From positions 2,604,001-2,668,000 of the forward strand of contig OY970120.1 of NCBI GenBank assembly GCA_963705885.1: a DNA stretch of 64,000 nucleotides, in the 5' to 3' direction. The notes under the pieces are model-generated. The model saw only the letters and a program-made list of their open reading frames with translations. It had not been told where the DNA came from and made no database searches. Positions 36,865 to 47,550 of the stretch are shown piece after piece; positions within the stretch are counted from its first letter, which is position 1; each line of letters begins with the position of its first letter. The translations under genes and the position numbers were made by a program. The stretch comes from MFD01275-c22 sp963705885. GTDB lineage: Bacteria; Actinomycetota; Actinomycetes; JACCUZ01.

Positions 36865-38027
36865 CAGCGGCCCGCCTCGGCCACTCGGGCGGCCGCGAAG
36901 GCCTCGGCGAGCAGGGCCGACTCCGCGGCGTCGGCGGCACTGCCGCGCACGTGCGCCACGAAGTCGCCGGCCACCTCGAGGTCGCTGCGGCCGGTCAGGC
37001 GGGCGGCGTAGGGGCGGGTGTCCGCCCCGGCGGCGCCGTCGGGCTCGAAACCCAGGACGAGCACGTGGGGGAACCGGGTGCGCAGCCGCTCCATGGGCTC
37101 GCGGGGGCGGACGGGGTCGGTCACCGTGACCTGCAGGTAGTGGCCGGTCAGGCCCGCCCACCGCGCACCGGTCAGCAGGTCGTCGAGGCGGCCGCTGACC
37201 CGCGCCAGCGGCCGGGCCACCGGCGCCGGCAGCAGGTCGACACGGGCACGACCGCCCGGCGCGCCGGCCAGCTCGACGAGGAGCACGCCCTTGCGGTGGT
37301 GTGCCTCGGAGAAGGAGTAGGCCACCGGGGAGCCGCTGTAGCGGACCCCCGGCGCGGGGGCCTGGGCACCGTGCAGGTGGCCCAGGGCGGTGTAGTCGAC
37401 GCCGGTGAACGAGGTCGCCGCCACCGAGCTCACGCCTCCCACGCTGATGTCGCGCTCGCTGTCGGAGGCCTCGCCACCGGTCACGAACGCGTGCGCCAGC
37501 ACGACCGAGCGGCACCCCGGCCGGGTCGACAGGTCGGCCCGCACCCGCGCCATGGCGGCGTCGACGACCGCCTGGTGGCTGCGCTCGACGCAGCCCAGCT
37601 CGGACAGGACGGCGTCGGGCTCGAGGTAGGGGACGCCGTAGACCGCCACGTCGGAGCCCGGGCGGGCCGGGTCGGGGAGCAGGACCGGGGTGCCCACGGC
37701 CGCCGGGTCGGTGCGCAGGTGGATGCCGGCGGCGTCGATGAGGTCGGCGCCGAAGCCCAGCCGCCGGGCCGAGTCGTGGTTGCCGCTGACGAGGACGACC
37801 CGGGTGCCCGTGGCCGCCAGGCGGCGCAGCGCGTCGTTGCACAGGGCCACCGCGTCGACGGACGGCAGGGCCCGGTCGTAGACGTCGCCGGACACGAGAA
37901 CGGCGTCGACCCGCTCGGACCGCACGGTCTCGACGAGGAAGTCGACGAAGCGCGCCTGGGCACCGAGCAGGTCCTCGCGGTGGAAGGACCGCCCGAGGTG
38001 CCAGTCGGAGGTGTGGAGCAGGCGCAT
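36864..38027 (-). CDS. sbcD: Exonuclease subunit SbcD
   Basis: The 387-residue Mre11-type nuclease has metal-binding motifs LHTSDWHLG (residues 3-11), VSGDVYDR, VSGNHDSARR, LAHAFV and LGHLHGAQ, in the right order. The C-terminal half is the capping domain. It is the first gene of the sbcDC operon and is divergent from the GCS2 gene. Confidence 0.97.
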   Translation of the reverse strand: MRLLHTSDWHLGRSFHREDLLGAQARFVDFLVETVRSERVDAVLVSGDVYDRALPSVDAVALCNDALRRLAATGTRVVLVSGNHDSARRLGFGADLIDAAGIHLRTDPAAVGTPVLLPDPARPGSDVAVYGVPYLEPDAVLSELGCVERSHQAVVDAAMARVRADLSTRPGCRSVVLAHAFVTGGEASDSERDISVGGVSSVAATSFTGVDYTALGHLHGAQAPAPGVRYSGSPVAYSFSEAHHRKGVLLVELAGAPGGRARVDLLPAPVARPLARVSGRLDDLLTGARWAGLTGHYLQVTVTDPVRPREPMERLRTRFPHVLVLGFEPDGAAGADTRPYAARLTGRSDLEVAGDFVAHVRGSAADAAESALLAEAFAAARVAEAGR

Positions 38028-38141
38028 GCGAAGAACGTAGGACGGGGGCTGGACACAACGGTGCTGGCAGTGGCGGCGTGTCGCGGGGATGTGCGAGGTT
38101 TGGCGCGGGGAGCCCGCCCGGGGCCCGGAAGGGGACGATCC

Positions 38142-39614
38142 ATGGGCCAGGACGTCACGAAGCGCCAGTTCACCCGGGAGGACCGCCAGCGCTACCGGCA
38201 GAAGGTCAAGCGCTGCCTCGACGTGTTCGCGCGGATGCTCTCCGAGTCCCGCTTCGACGCCGAGCGGCGCAGCATGGGCCTGGAGATCGAGCTCAACCTC
38301 ACCGACGGCCAGGGCGACCCGGCCATGGTCAACGAGAAGGTGCTCGCGCTCATCGCCGACCCCGACTTCCAGACCGAGCTCGCCCAGTTCAACATCGAGA
38401 TCAACATCCCGCCCCAGCTGCTGGGCGACGGCGCCTTCGCCCAGCTCGAGCGCGACATCCGGGCCAGCCTCAACCACGCCGACGACGTGGCCAACGAGGC
38501 CGGCACCGACGTCGTGATGATCGGGATCCTGCCGACCGTACGCCCCGAGCACCTCACCGAGCACACGTTCAGCCACAACCCGCGCTACGCGCTGCTCAAC
38601 GAGCAGGTGTTCGCCGCGCGCGGTGAGGACATCCACCTGGCGATCGACGGCGTGGAGCGCCTCTCCACGTCCGCGGACACCATCGCCCCCGAGGCCGCGT
38701 GCACGAGCGTCCAGCTGCACCTGCAGGTCAACCCGGAGAACTTCGCCGCCCACTGGAACGCCTCCCAGGCCATCGGGGGCGTGCAGCTGGCGATGGGCGC
38801 CAACTCGCCGTTCTTCTACGGCAAGGAGCTGTGGCGCGAGACGCGCATCGCGCTCTTCGAGCAGGCCGCAGACACCCGCTCCGACGAGCTCAAGGCGCAG
38901 GGCGTGCGGCCCCGGGTCTGGTTCGGTGAGCGCTGGATCACCTCGATCTTCGACCTGTTCGAGGAGAACGTGCGCTACTTCCCGTCGCTGCTGCCGATCG
39001 TCGACGACGAGGACCCGCTCGAGGTGCTCGAGCGCGGCGACGTCCCGCAGCTCGGCGAGCTGCGGCTGCACAACGGCACGATCTACCGCTGGAACCGGCC
39101 GGTCTACGACGTGGTCCGCGGGCGGCCCCACCTGCGCGTCGAGAACCGCTGCCTGCCCGCCGGCCCCACGGTCGTGGACGTGCTGGCCAACGCGGCCTTC
39201 TACTACGGCCTGGTCAAGGTCCTCGCCGAGGCCGACCGCCCGGTCTGGTCCCAGATGTCCTTCGCGGCCGCGGAGGAGAACTTCCACAACGGGGCCCGGC
39301 ACGGCATCGACGCCCGCATCTACTGGCCGGGCATCGGCGAGGTGCCCGCCTGCGAGCTGGTCCTGCGCCACCTGCTGCCGCTGGCGCACCGGGGCCTCGA
39401 GGAGTGGGGAATCGACACCGCCGACAAGGACCGTCTGCTCGGCATCATCGAGGCGCGCTGCCTCCAGGAGACGAACGGCGCCGCGTGGCAGGCCCAGACG
39501 TTCCACCGGTTCTTCGCCGACCACGACCGACCCGACGCGCAGCGCGAGCTCATGCGGGCCTACGTCGAGCACATGCACTCGAACGAGCCGGTGCACACCT
39601 GGCCCACCGGCTAG
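38142..39614 (+). CDS. Glutamate-cysteine ligase family (GCS2) carboxylate-amine ligase
   Basis: The 490-residue protein opens with RQFTREDRQRYRQKVKRCLD and has MGLEIELNL near residue 45. It also has FNIEINIPPQLL and the WRVENR-like segment HLRVENRCLPAGP, all typical of the GCS2 amidoligase fold, with metal-binding glutamates. Such enzymes join an amino group to a gamma-carboxylate of glutamate with ATP. Actinomycetes use mycothiol rather than glutathione, so the substrate is probably not simply cysteine. It faces, tail to tail, an operon with an ATP-grasp enzyme and two hydrolases. Confidence 0.82.
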   Translation: MGQDVTKRQFTREDRQRYRQKVKRCLDVFARMLSESRFDAERRSMGLEIELNLTDGQGDPAMVNEKVLALIADPDFQTELAQFNIEINIPPQLLGDGAFAQLERDIRASLNHADDVANEAGTDVVMIGILPTVRPEHLTEHTFSHNPRYALLNEQVFAARGEDIHLAIDGVERLSTSADTIAPEAACTSVQLHLQVNPENFAAHWNASQAIGGVQLAMGANSPFFYGKELWRETRIALFEQAADTRSDELKAQGVRPRVWFGERWITSIFDLFEENVRYFPSLLPIVDDEDPLEVLERGDVPQLGELRLHNGTIYRWNRPVYDVVRGRPHLRVENRCLPAGPTVVDVLANAAFYYGLVKVLAEADRPVWSQMSFAAAEENFHNGARHGIDARIYWPGIGEVPACELVLRHLLPLAHRGLEEWGIDTADKDRLLGIIEARCLQETNGAAWQAQTFHRFFADHDRPDAQRELMRAYVEHMHSNEPVHTWPTG

Positions 39615-39636
39615 GGGAGGGGCTCAGCCCAGCCGG
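39607..39636. terminator. Hairpin overlapping both convergent stop codons
   Basis: The outer arms are CCGGCT (39607-39612) and AGCCGG (39631-39636), with inner arms GGGCT / AGCCC and a 7-nt bulge on one side. It may end transcription from both sides. Confidence 0.35.
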
Positions 39637-40895
39637 GTCCGCTCGTCGCGGCACCACAGCCCCAGCAGGCCCCGGAAGTGCGCGACGAACTGCTCGTGCT
39701 CGTGCGCGGGGAACGTCGAGGTGACCGTGTCGACGAGCACCCGGTCGAACTCCTCGCCCTCGAAGTAGGCAAGCGCCGTCTCGTCCAGGCCGGCCAGACG
39801 CGAGGCGCAGAAGTCCTGGTAGCGCTCGGTGTCGAAGTAGTCGTCGGCGAGACCGCGGTAGGCGGCCAGCTTGTCGTCGTAGGACAGGTCCTCCCGGTCG
39901 GCGATCGCGAACCACGGCGCCGGGTCGACGTGCGGTGCGGGGGTCCGGCCCGTCGCGGTGCAGAACACCGACCACTTCACGAGTGCCTTCATCGCCCACG
40001 GGAAGTAGTAGTGCAGCGAGGTGATGGCGACGTCGGGACAGGCGTTCGCGTAGTCGATCGGGTGGACGTCGACGCCCCGGACGAGGGTCTCGCAGGAGTT
40101 GAACTCCCAGCGGAAGAAGGCGTTGACCACCCGGCCGATGGACAGCACCTCGGACCCGGTGTCGGGGGAGAGGAAGTCGTGGGACACCGAGTAGCGGCCG
40201 TGCATCGGCTGGTCGGGGTCGAACTTCATCACCATCGTCTCGGCGCCGATCGACAGCGACCGGGCGAACACGTCGTAGCCCTCGACCGAGGCCTGCAGGT
40301 GCATGAGCATCTCGCCGGACTCGTCGTAGGCTCGGTGCAGCTCGTCGGCGTTGCGGATGCGCGACACCCCGCGCCAGGCGCCGCCGTCGTAGGGCTTCAT
40401 GAACAAGGGGTAGCCGACCCGCTCGGCGACGGAGTCGAGGTCGAACGACCTGTTGTACCGCTCTGCCGTGTAGGCGTACTTGGCGTTGTCGAGCGGGTTC
40501 TTGTACGGCACGAGGACCGTGTCGGGGACCTTCAGCCCGAGCCGCATCATGGCGCAGTAGGCCGCGTGCTTCTCCATCGCCTGGAAGGTGAACGGCGAGT
40601 TCAGCAGGTAGACGCCGTCCATCAGCGCGACCTTCTTCAGCCACTCGCGCGGGTGGTAGTACCAGTACGCGAGGCGGTCGATGACCAGGTCGTAGGACGG
40701 CTCGTGGCGCAGGTCGAACGGCTCGACGGTGATCCGCTCGACGTCGTAGCGGTGCTCGGCACCGGTGCCGTCGGTGACGGTGCCGAGCAGCCGCACGAGC
40801 TGCTCGAAGACCCGCGGCCAGTCGTTCTCGGTGCCGAGCAGGAGCCCCAGCAGGTGGCGCGTGCTGGTCGGGTCGGTGCTCGCGGTGGCAGGCAT
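39624..40895 (-). CDS. ATP-grasp domain protein of unknown substrate
   Basis: The 423-residue protein resembles the RimK/D-Ala-ligase type of ATP-grasp enzyme. There is an N-terminal pre-ATP region, then EKHAAYCAMMRLGLKVPDTV, the ATP-binding YPLFMKPYDGGAWRGVSRI (about 176-194) and downstream acidic/Asn metal residues (RWEFNSCETL). Members activate a carboxylate as acyl phosphate and couple it to an amine or thiol. The gene ends a three-gene minus-strand unit with two alpha/beta-hydrolases (83 bp from the nearest) and faces the GCS2 ligase. No product is known to me. Confidence 0.7.
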   Translation of the reverse strand: MPATASTDPTSTRHLLGLLLGTENDWPRVFEQLVRLLGTVTDGTGAEHRYDVERITVEPFDLRHEPSYDLVIDRLAYWYYHPREWLKKVALMDGVYLLNSPFTFQAMEKHAAYCAMMRLGLKVPDTVLVPYKNPLDNAKYAYTAERYNRSFDLDSVAERVGYPLFMKPYDGGAWRGVSRIRNADELHRAYDESGEMLMHLQASVEGYDVFARSLSIGAETMVMKFDPDQPMHGRYSVSHDFLSPDTGSEVLSIGRVVNAFFRWEFNSCETLVRGVDVHPIDYANACPDVAITSLHYYFPWAMKALVKWSVFCTATGRTPAPHVDPAPWFAIADREDLSYDDKLAAYRGLADDYFDTERYQDFCASRLAGLDETALAYFEGEEFDRVLVDTVTSTFPAHEHEQFVAHFRGLLGLWCRDERTRLG

Positions 40896-40978
40896 CGTCG
40901 TCCCCTTCGCCGTCGTGGCAAGCACCCTAGGGCGTGACCGGGCCGCGGCGTGCACGGGAGCCGAGTCGCCTCGTGGCC

Positions 40979-41719
40979 TCAGCAGAAACGGGGGAGATGG
41001 TGGGCGAGCTGGCGCTGCCAGGACGGCCAGTCGTGGGGCACGTCGTGCCCCCAGACGTCCAGCTCGTGCGGGATGCCCTTGGCGGCGAGCGACTCGGCGA
41101 ACGCGAGGGTGCTCGGCAGAGCACGGGTCGGGTCCACCTCCCAGGAGCCCTGGCCGACCACCAGCACCAGGTGCAGCACCGTGCGGAGCCAGTCGAGGTG
41201 GTCGCCGTGCAGGTTCGCGACGTAGTGCATCGGGTTGTGGAAGTACGCCGCGTCGCCGACCTCGCCCCAGGCGTCCCACTCGGAGGGGTCGTAGGTGCCG
41301 GACAGGCACAGCGCGTGCGGGAACAGGTCGGCGTGGCGCAGCGCGATGTTGGCCGCGTGGTAGCCGCCGAGGCTGCACCCGGTCGCGAGCAGGTCGCTGC
41401 GGTCGCCGCAGTCCTCGCGCACGAAGCCCACGACCTGCTCGAGCACCCAGCGCTCGTACAGGTCGTGGCGGCGGGCGCGGTCCTCGAGCGGCACCGACCG
41501 GTCGGACCAGGTGAACCCGTCGGCGGAGTCGACGCAGTAGAGCTTCACCCGTCCCGCGTCGAGCAGCCAGCGGACGGCGTCGACCATCCCGTTGTTCTCG
41601 TAGTCCCACGCACTGCCCGACTCGGAGGGGAACACGAGGACCGGTCGGCCCCAGTGGCCGTGCACGACGACCTGGCCGCGGAAGCCGCTGTCGGGGGCGG
41701 TGAGGTCGACCGACCTCAC
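40979..41719 (-). CDS. Esterase-family alpha/beta-hydrolase (esterase D-like)
   Basis: The 246-residue protein has the nucleophile elbow ATGCSLGGYHAANIAL (Ser near residue 119), a late Asp and a His in GHDVPHDWPSWQ. The N-terminus is VVVHGHWGRPVLVFPSESGS. It belongs to the esterase/Fes branch. The GTG start overlaps the preceding hydrolase stop by 4 bp. Two consecutive hydrolases with an ATP-grasp gene suggest making and trimming of one small molecule or peptide. Confidence 0.78.
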   Translation of the reverse strand: MRSVDLTAPDSGFRGQVVVHGHWGRPVLVFPSESGSAWDYENNGMVDAVRWLLDAGRVKLYCVDSADGFTWSDRSVPLEDRARRHDLYERWVLEQVVGFVREDCGDRSDLLATGCSLGGYHAANIALRHADLFPHALCLSGTYDPSEWDAWGEVGDAAYFHNPMHYVANLHGDHLDWLRTVLHLVLVVGQGSWEVDPTRALPSTLAFAESLAAKGIPHELDVWGHDVPHDWPSWQRQLAHHLPRFC

Positions 41720-42777
41720 CGGGCCACCTCGCGCAGCAGCCCGGTGAGCCACGGGTCGAAGGCGTCCCGCCAGGCGGTGTAGCTGTGCACGTCGCGGACC
41801 TCGCGCAGCGACACGTCGTAGCCCTGGGCAGCCAGCGCCCGCGCCATGATGCGGTTGTTGGCCAGGTTCTCCTCGAGGGTGCCGCAGGTCATGACGGTGG
41901 GCACGGGGGAGGGGTGCCCCCCGGACCGGAGCACGGTCGCGACGGCGCGCACCACCCGGTCGTAGCGGGAGAACCGGCGCTCGTGCGCGTCGTGGCGCGG
42001 GTGGAAGAACGAGCCGGACTGCAGGAACAGCGCGTCGAGGCAGTTCGGGTGCTGGCGCTGCGCGTGCAGCATGGCCAGCGCGCCGAGGCTCGCGCCCATG
42101 CCGACGGTGACGGTCGTGGGGGTCTCGGCCCTCAGCCGGGGGAGCACCGCGAGGCACAGTGCCCGGGTGTACGCGCCGTCGGCGGAGTAGCGGTCGTCGC
42201 GCGGCCCCGGCGGGAGCAGCGCGGCCCGCATCGGGGGCAGGGCCCCCGCGGCGACCGACGCGGCGAGGTACGTCGTGAGACCGGCCAGCTCGTCGAGCTC
42301 GGGGCCGTCGTGGGCGACGAGCAGGGGGAGCGCCTCGGAGTCGCCGACACCCTCGGGCGACCACAGGACGCAGTCGAGGGGCCCGTCCAGCGAGCGCGTG
42401 GGCACCGGGACGGTGCGCCGGGACCCGGCCGGGGCCGGCAGGTCCAGCCACGCCGGCGGGCGGTAGCCGGGCATCTCGAGGACGGACTTGTCGCCGAAGG
42501 CGCCGCGGGCCCGGAGCGGGTTGGCCGGGTCGGTGGTTGTCGTCGACCCCTCCTCGGAGCCGAGCTCGAACAGGTACTCGATGCGGTCCACGGGCGGGCG
42601 GTCCAGGGTCAGCTCCCACACCCCGTCCCGCCAGGCGAAGTCCAGCAGGTCCCCGGTGACGCGGACCTCCTGGTAGAGCCGCACGCCGGTGAGCTCACGG
42701 TCCGGGTCCGCGAAGCGGAACACCACCGAGTCGTCGCTCACGACCGGCGCGGTGTCGTCGAGGCACTCCACGGGCAC
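41716..42777 (-). CDS. Enterochelin-esterase-like alpha/beta-hydrolase
   Basis: The 353-residue protein has an N-terminal beta-sandwich-like region (about 1-110, VVFRFADPDRELTGVRLYQE and so on) of the kind seen before the catalytic domain of Fes-type esterases. The hydrolase domain follows, with nucleophile elbow VGMGASLGALAML and a terminal His in VRDVHSYTAWRDAF. Fes enzymes cut ester bonds of cyclic siderophores. No siderophore synthetase is nearby, so the substrate is open. It is the first gene of the hydrolase/ATP-grasp operon, divergent from the ACT gene. Confidence 0.78.
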   Translation of the reverse strand: MPVECLDDTAPVVSDDSVVFRFADPDRELTGVRLYQEVRVTGDLLDFAWRDGVWELTLDRPPVDRIEYLFELGSEEGSTTTTDPANPLRARGAFGDKSVLEMPGYRPPAWLDLPAPAGSRRTVPVPTRSLDGPLDCVLWSPEGVGDSEALPLLVAHDGPELDELAGLTTYLAASVAAGALPPMRAALLPPGPRDDRYSADGAYTRALCLAVLPRLRAETPTTVTVGMGASLGALAMLHAQRQHPNCLDALFLQSGSFFHPRHDAHERRFSRYDRVVRAVATVLRSGGHPSPVPTVMTCGTLEENLANNRIMARALAAQGYDVSLREVRDVHSYTAWRDAFDPWLTGLLREVAR

Positions 42778-42859
42778 CGGGCAACCCTACGGCCGCACCC
42801 CGCGTCGGGCCGCACACCCCGCCGCGCGCGTCGCCGCCCGCGTCTGCCGCCCGGACATT

Positions 42860-42902
42860 GCGCCGACACACCGCCCCAGCGGCGTGTCTGGTGTCGGAGC
42901 GC
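42860..42902 (+). promoter_or_regulatory. Leader with two mutually exclusive hairpins before the ACT-domain gene
   Basis: GACAC (42865-42869) can pair with GTGTC at 42884-42888 or with GTGTC at 42891-42895. A CCGC-CCCA-GCGG hairpin (42871-42882) sits inside either. The second pairing extends through CC/GG and GCG/CGC with a 2-nt bulge. It lies 67 nt before the ACT-domain start. The design resembles an attenuator or RNA switch; no known class is recognised. Confidence 0.35.
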
Positions 42903-42968
42903 CCAAAGGATCACGGATGGGAGTCTCATGGCTCAGGTCAGCTTCGCGACGACTGGGGGAGGTGGCTC

Positions 42969-43382
42969 GTGGCCGCCCTCACCGACCTCGAGGAGATGCT
43001 GCGCACGCTGGAACCGGTGGTACGGGAGGGCGAGCACGTCTACGTCTGCGTGCCCGCCGAGCAGGCCGCCTCGCTGCCCGCGGAGGCCGTCGTGCGGGAA
43101 CCGGAAGGGACGAGCGTGGTCCTGCGAAGGCAGGACGCCGACGCCGCGGGACTGGCCTACGACTTCGTGGCCGGCTGGATCACCCTGAACGTGCACTCCG
43201 CCCTCGAGGCGGTCGGGCTGACCGCCGCGTTCGCCGGGGCGCTCGGACGGGCCGGCATCAGCTGCAACGTGCTGGCCGGCGTCCACCACGACCATCTCCT
43301 GGTGCCCGTGGACCGGGTCGACGACGCCGTCCGGGTCCTGCGGGAGCTCTCGGCCCGCCACCGGTCCCAGGGAGTCACATAG
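42969..43382 (+). CDS. ACT-domain protein
   Basis: The 137-residue protein has an N-terminal segment LEEMLRTLEPVVREGEHVYV and a C-terminal ACT-type domain. The latter includes ALEAVGLTAAFAGALGRAGI, SCNVLAGVHHDHLLVPVDRV and DDAVRVLREL. ACT domains of this ACT_7/CASTOR-like kind bind amino acids. GTG 42969 is preceded by GGGGGAGG, and longer frames upstream lack support. It precedes the PCD/VOC fusion by 11 bp. Confidence 0.75.
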   Translation: MAALTDLEEMLRTLEPVVREGEHVYVCVPAEQAASLPAEAVVREPEGTSVVLRRQDADAAGLAYDFVAGWITLNVHSALEAVGLTAAFAGALGRAGISCNVLAGVHHDHLLVPVDRVDDAVRVLRELSARHRSQGVT

Positions 43383-43393
43383 GGTCCCCGATC

Positions 43394-44140
43394 ATGGACA
43401 TGCTGAAGGGCGAGCAGATCGCCGCGGCCAACCTGACCGACTGGCGAAAGCTGGCCCAGGGACTGCATGCCCGCTACCTGGTCGACGACTTCGGCACCGG
43501 CGCACGGTTCGTCGCCGCGGTGAGCGAGGCGGGCGACGCGCTCGGGCACCACCCGAGCGTGTCGATCGGCAAGGGGCACGTCGACCTCAAGCTGAGCAGC
43601 GACGACGCCATCTACCGCGACGACGAGGGCACCGAACACGTCCTCGAATGGGTGACCCAGCAGGACGTCGACCTCGCGCGACGGATCGCCGAGATCGCCG
43701 CCGACCACAAGATCGCCGCCGACCCGTCCTCGGTCAGCGTGATCGAGCTCGGCCTCGACACGGCGCACTCCGCGACCATCGCCCCGGTGTGGGCCGCCCT
43801 GCTGACCGGGAGCTCCGAGGCCCAGGGCCACGGGTCACCCAGCGACGAGATCCGGGACGCCACGGGACGGGTACCGAACCTGTGGTTCGGTGACGCCGAC
43901 GAGCACGAGACCCCGCGTCAGCGGTTCCACGTCGAGGTCTACGTGGCGCCCGAGGTGGCCGAGCGACGCATCGCCGCCGCCCTCGCCGCGGGTGGGACCG
44001 TCGTCGATGACGGCGACGCGCCGTCGCTCACCGTGATCGCCGACCAGGACGGCAACAGGGGAGTCGTCTGCGTCGACGTGTCCGCTGCGAAGAAGGATCG
44101 AACCGCCGACACAGGCGCACACGACTACGACCTGACATAA
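43394..44140 (+). CDS. Pterin carbinolamine dehydratase-like domain fused to VOC/glyoxalase domain
   Basis: In the 248-residue fusion, residues 1-105 resemble 4a-hydroxytetrahydrobiopterin dehydratase, with LGHHPSVSIGKGHVDLKLSS and a terminal DLARRIAEIAADH helix. The second histidine context (VDLKLSSDD) differs from the classical THD. Residues 125-235 form a VOC half (IELGLDTAHSATIAPVWAAL ... RQRFHVEVYV). The fusion is common in actinobacteria but its substrate is not known. The 3' end lies 48 bp from the convergent UvrA-like gene. Confidence 0.78.
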   Translation: MDMLKGEQIAAANLTDWRKLAQGLHARYLVDDFGTGARFVAAVSEAGDALGHHPSVSIGKGHVDLKLSSDDAIYRDDEGTEHVLEWVTQQDVDLARRIAEIAADHKIAADPSSVSVIELGLDTAHSATIAPVWAALLTGSSEAQGHGSPSDEIRDATGRVPNLWFGDADEHETPRQRFHVEVYVAPEVAERRIAAALAAGGTVVDDGDAPSLTVIADQDGNRGVVCVDVSAAKKDRTADTGAHDYDLT

Positions 44141-44162
44141 TGTACCTTATCGGCGTTACGGG

Positions 44163-44188
44163 CAGGTACTGACGTAGGCCGCGGAGCG

Positions 44189-44212
<24 letters not shown>
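44163..44212. repeat. Tandem 27-bp-period repeat at the 3' end of the UvrA-like gene
   Basis: CAGGTACTGACGTAGGCCGCG (44163-44183) recurs as CAGGTACCGACGTAGGCCGCG (44190-44210) with one difference. The period is nine codons in the frame of the gene; the distal copy falls after its stop codon. It looks like a local duplication of the last codons. Confidence 0.8.
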
Positions 44213-46572
<2,360 letters not shown>

Positions 46573-46576
<4 letters not shown>

Positions 46577-46983
46577 CGGACCTCGAAGATCCGAACCATG
46601 TTGCCCGCGGGGTCGCGCAGCGCGCAGTCGCGCACGCCCCACGGCTGGTCGGTCGGCTCCTGGACCACGTCGGCGTCACTCGCCTGCAGCCGCTCGAAGG
46701 CGCCGTCGAGGTCGGGGGTGGCCAGGTTGACGGACCCGAAGGTGCCCTTGGCCATCATCTCGGTGATCGTGCGTCGCTCGTCCTCGGTGATGCCGGGGTC
46801 CACTGCCGGCGGGTGCAGGACGAGGGACGTGTCCGGCTGGCCGGGCGGGCCGACCGTCAGCCAGTGCATGCCCTCGTACTCGACGTCGTTGCGGACCTCG
46901 AAGCCGAGCACGTCGCGGTAGAAGGCGAGGGAGGCGTCGTTGTCCGTGTGCGGCAGGAAGCTCTGGTGGATGGTGATGTCCAT
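46573..46983 (-). CDS. VOC-family (glyoxalase/bleomycin-resistance fold) protein
   Basis: The 136-residue protein has two paired beta-alpha-beta modules: SLAFYRDVLGFEVRNDVEYE near the start and GVRDCALRDPAGNMVRIFEV at the end. Such proteins are metal enzymes or drug-binding resistance proteins. It is coupled to the UvrA-like gene (ATGA overlap) and lies 5 bp after the AraC regulator. The substrate is unknown. Confidence 0.85.
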
Positions 46984-46988
46984 GCCGG

Positions 46989-47438
46989 TCACGCTAGGTC
47001 CCGCTCCGTGGCGCGCGCTTCTCGATTCCTGATCGGTCTGGTGACCTGCTTCGAGACGCACGGCGACATCCCTGGCATCGGGACCGTCTCCCGTTCGCGG
47101 TAGACGCTGGGGGGAACACCCACCAGCTCGGTGAAACGGGTGCTGAAGGTGCCCAGCGACGAGCAGCCGACCGCGAAGCACACGTCGGTGACGCTGAGGT
47201 CGCCGCGTCGCAGCATCGCCATGGCGCGCTCGATGCGCCGCGTCATCAGGTAGCTGTACGGCGACTCACCGAAGGCGGCCTTGAACTCCCGGCTCAGGTG
47301 CCCTGCCGACATGTGCACGCCGCGGGCCAGCGCCTCGACGTCCAGCGGCTGGGCGTACTCCCGGTCCATCCGGTCGCGGACCCGGCGCAGCCGCTCGAGG
47401 TCGCGCAACCGCTGCGGCTCGTCGGGTCGGGCGGTCAC
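46989..47438 (-). CDS. AraC-family transcriptional regulator (short)
   Basis: This is a 149-residue protein from GTG 47438; a GTG at 47501 would give 170. It is mostly the AraC DNA-binding domain with two helix-turn-helix units (LDVEALARGVHMSAGHLSRE and SVTDVCFAVGCSSLGTFSTR, then FTELVGVPPSVYR). There is no separate ligand domain. It is first in the AraC-VOC-UvrA-like unit and probably controls it. It is divergent from the alpha/beta-hydrolase gene. Confidence 0.85.
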   Translation of the reverse strand: MTARPDEPQRLRDLERLRRVRDRMDREYAQPLDVEALARGVHMSAGHLSREFKAAFGESPYSYLMTRRIERAMAMLRRGDLSVTDVCFAVGCSSLGTFSTRFTELVGVPPSVYRERETVPMPGMSPCVSKQVTRPIRNREARATERDLA

Positions 47439-47550
47439 GGGCGCGATCGTGCCAGATGCAGCAGCGCACCGACAGGTGATCGCCGGCTGCGTGCCGGTCA
47501 CCCTTCGCCGTGCCGACGACAGCGTCGGTGGGCAGCCCTAGGTTGACCCC

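Noticed and set aside
36951..38141. N-terminal extension of the GCS2 gene on the plus strand
   Set aside because: The extension is antisense to sbcD; the family sequence starts at ATG 38142.
42778..42968. Extra N-terminal codons or a separate small ORF before the ACT gene
   Set aside because: Possible starts at 42858 and 42915 lead into non-homologous sequence or another frame; GTG 42969 has the strong ribosome site.
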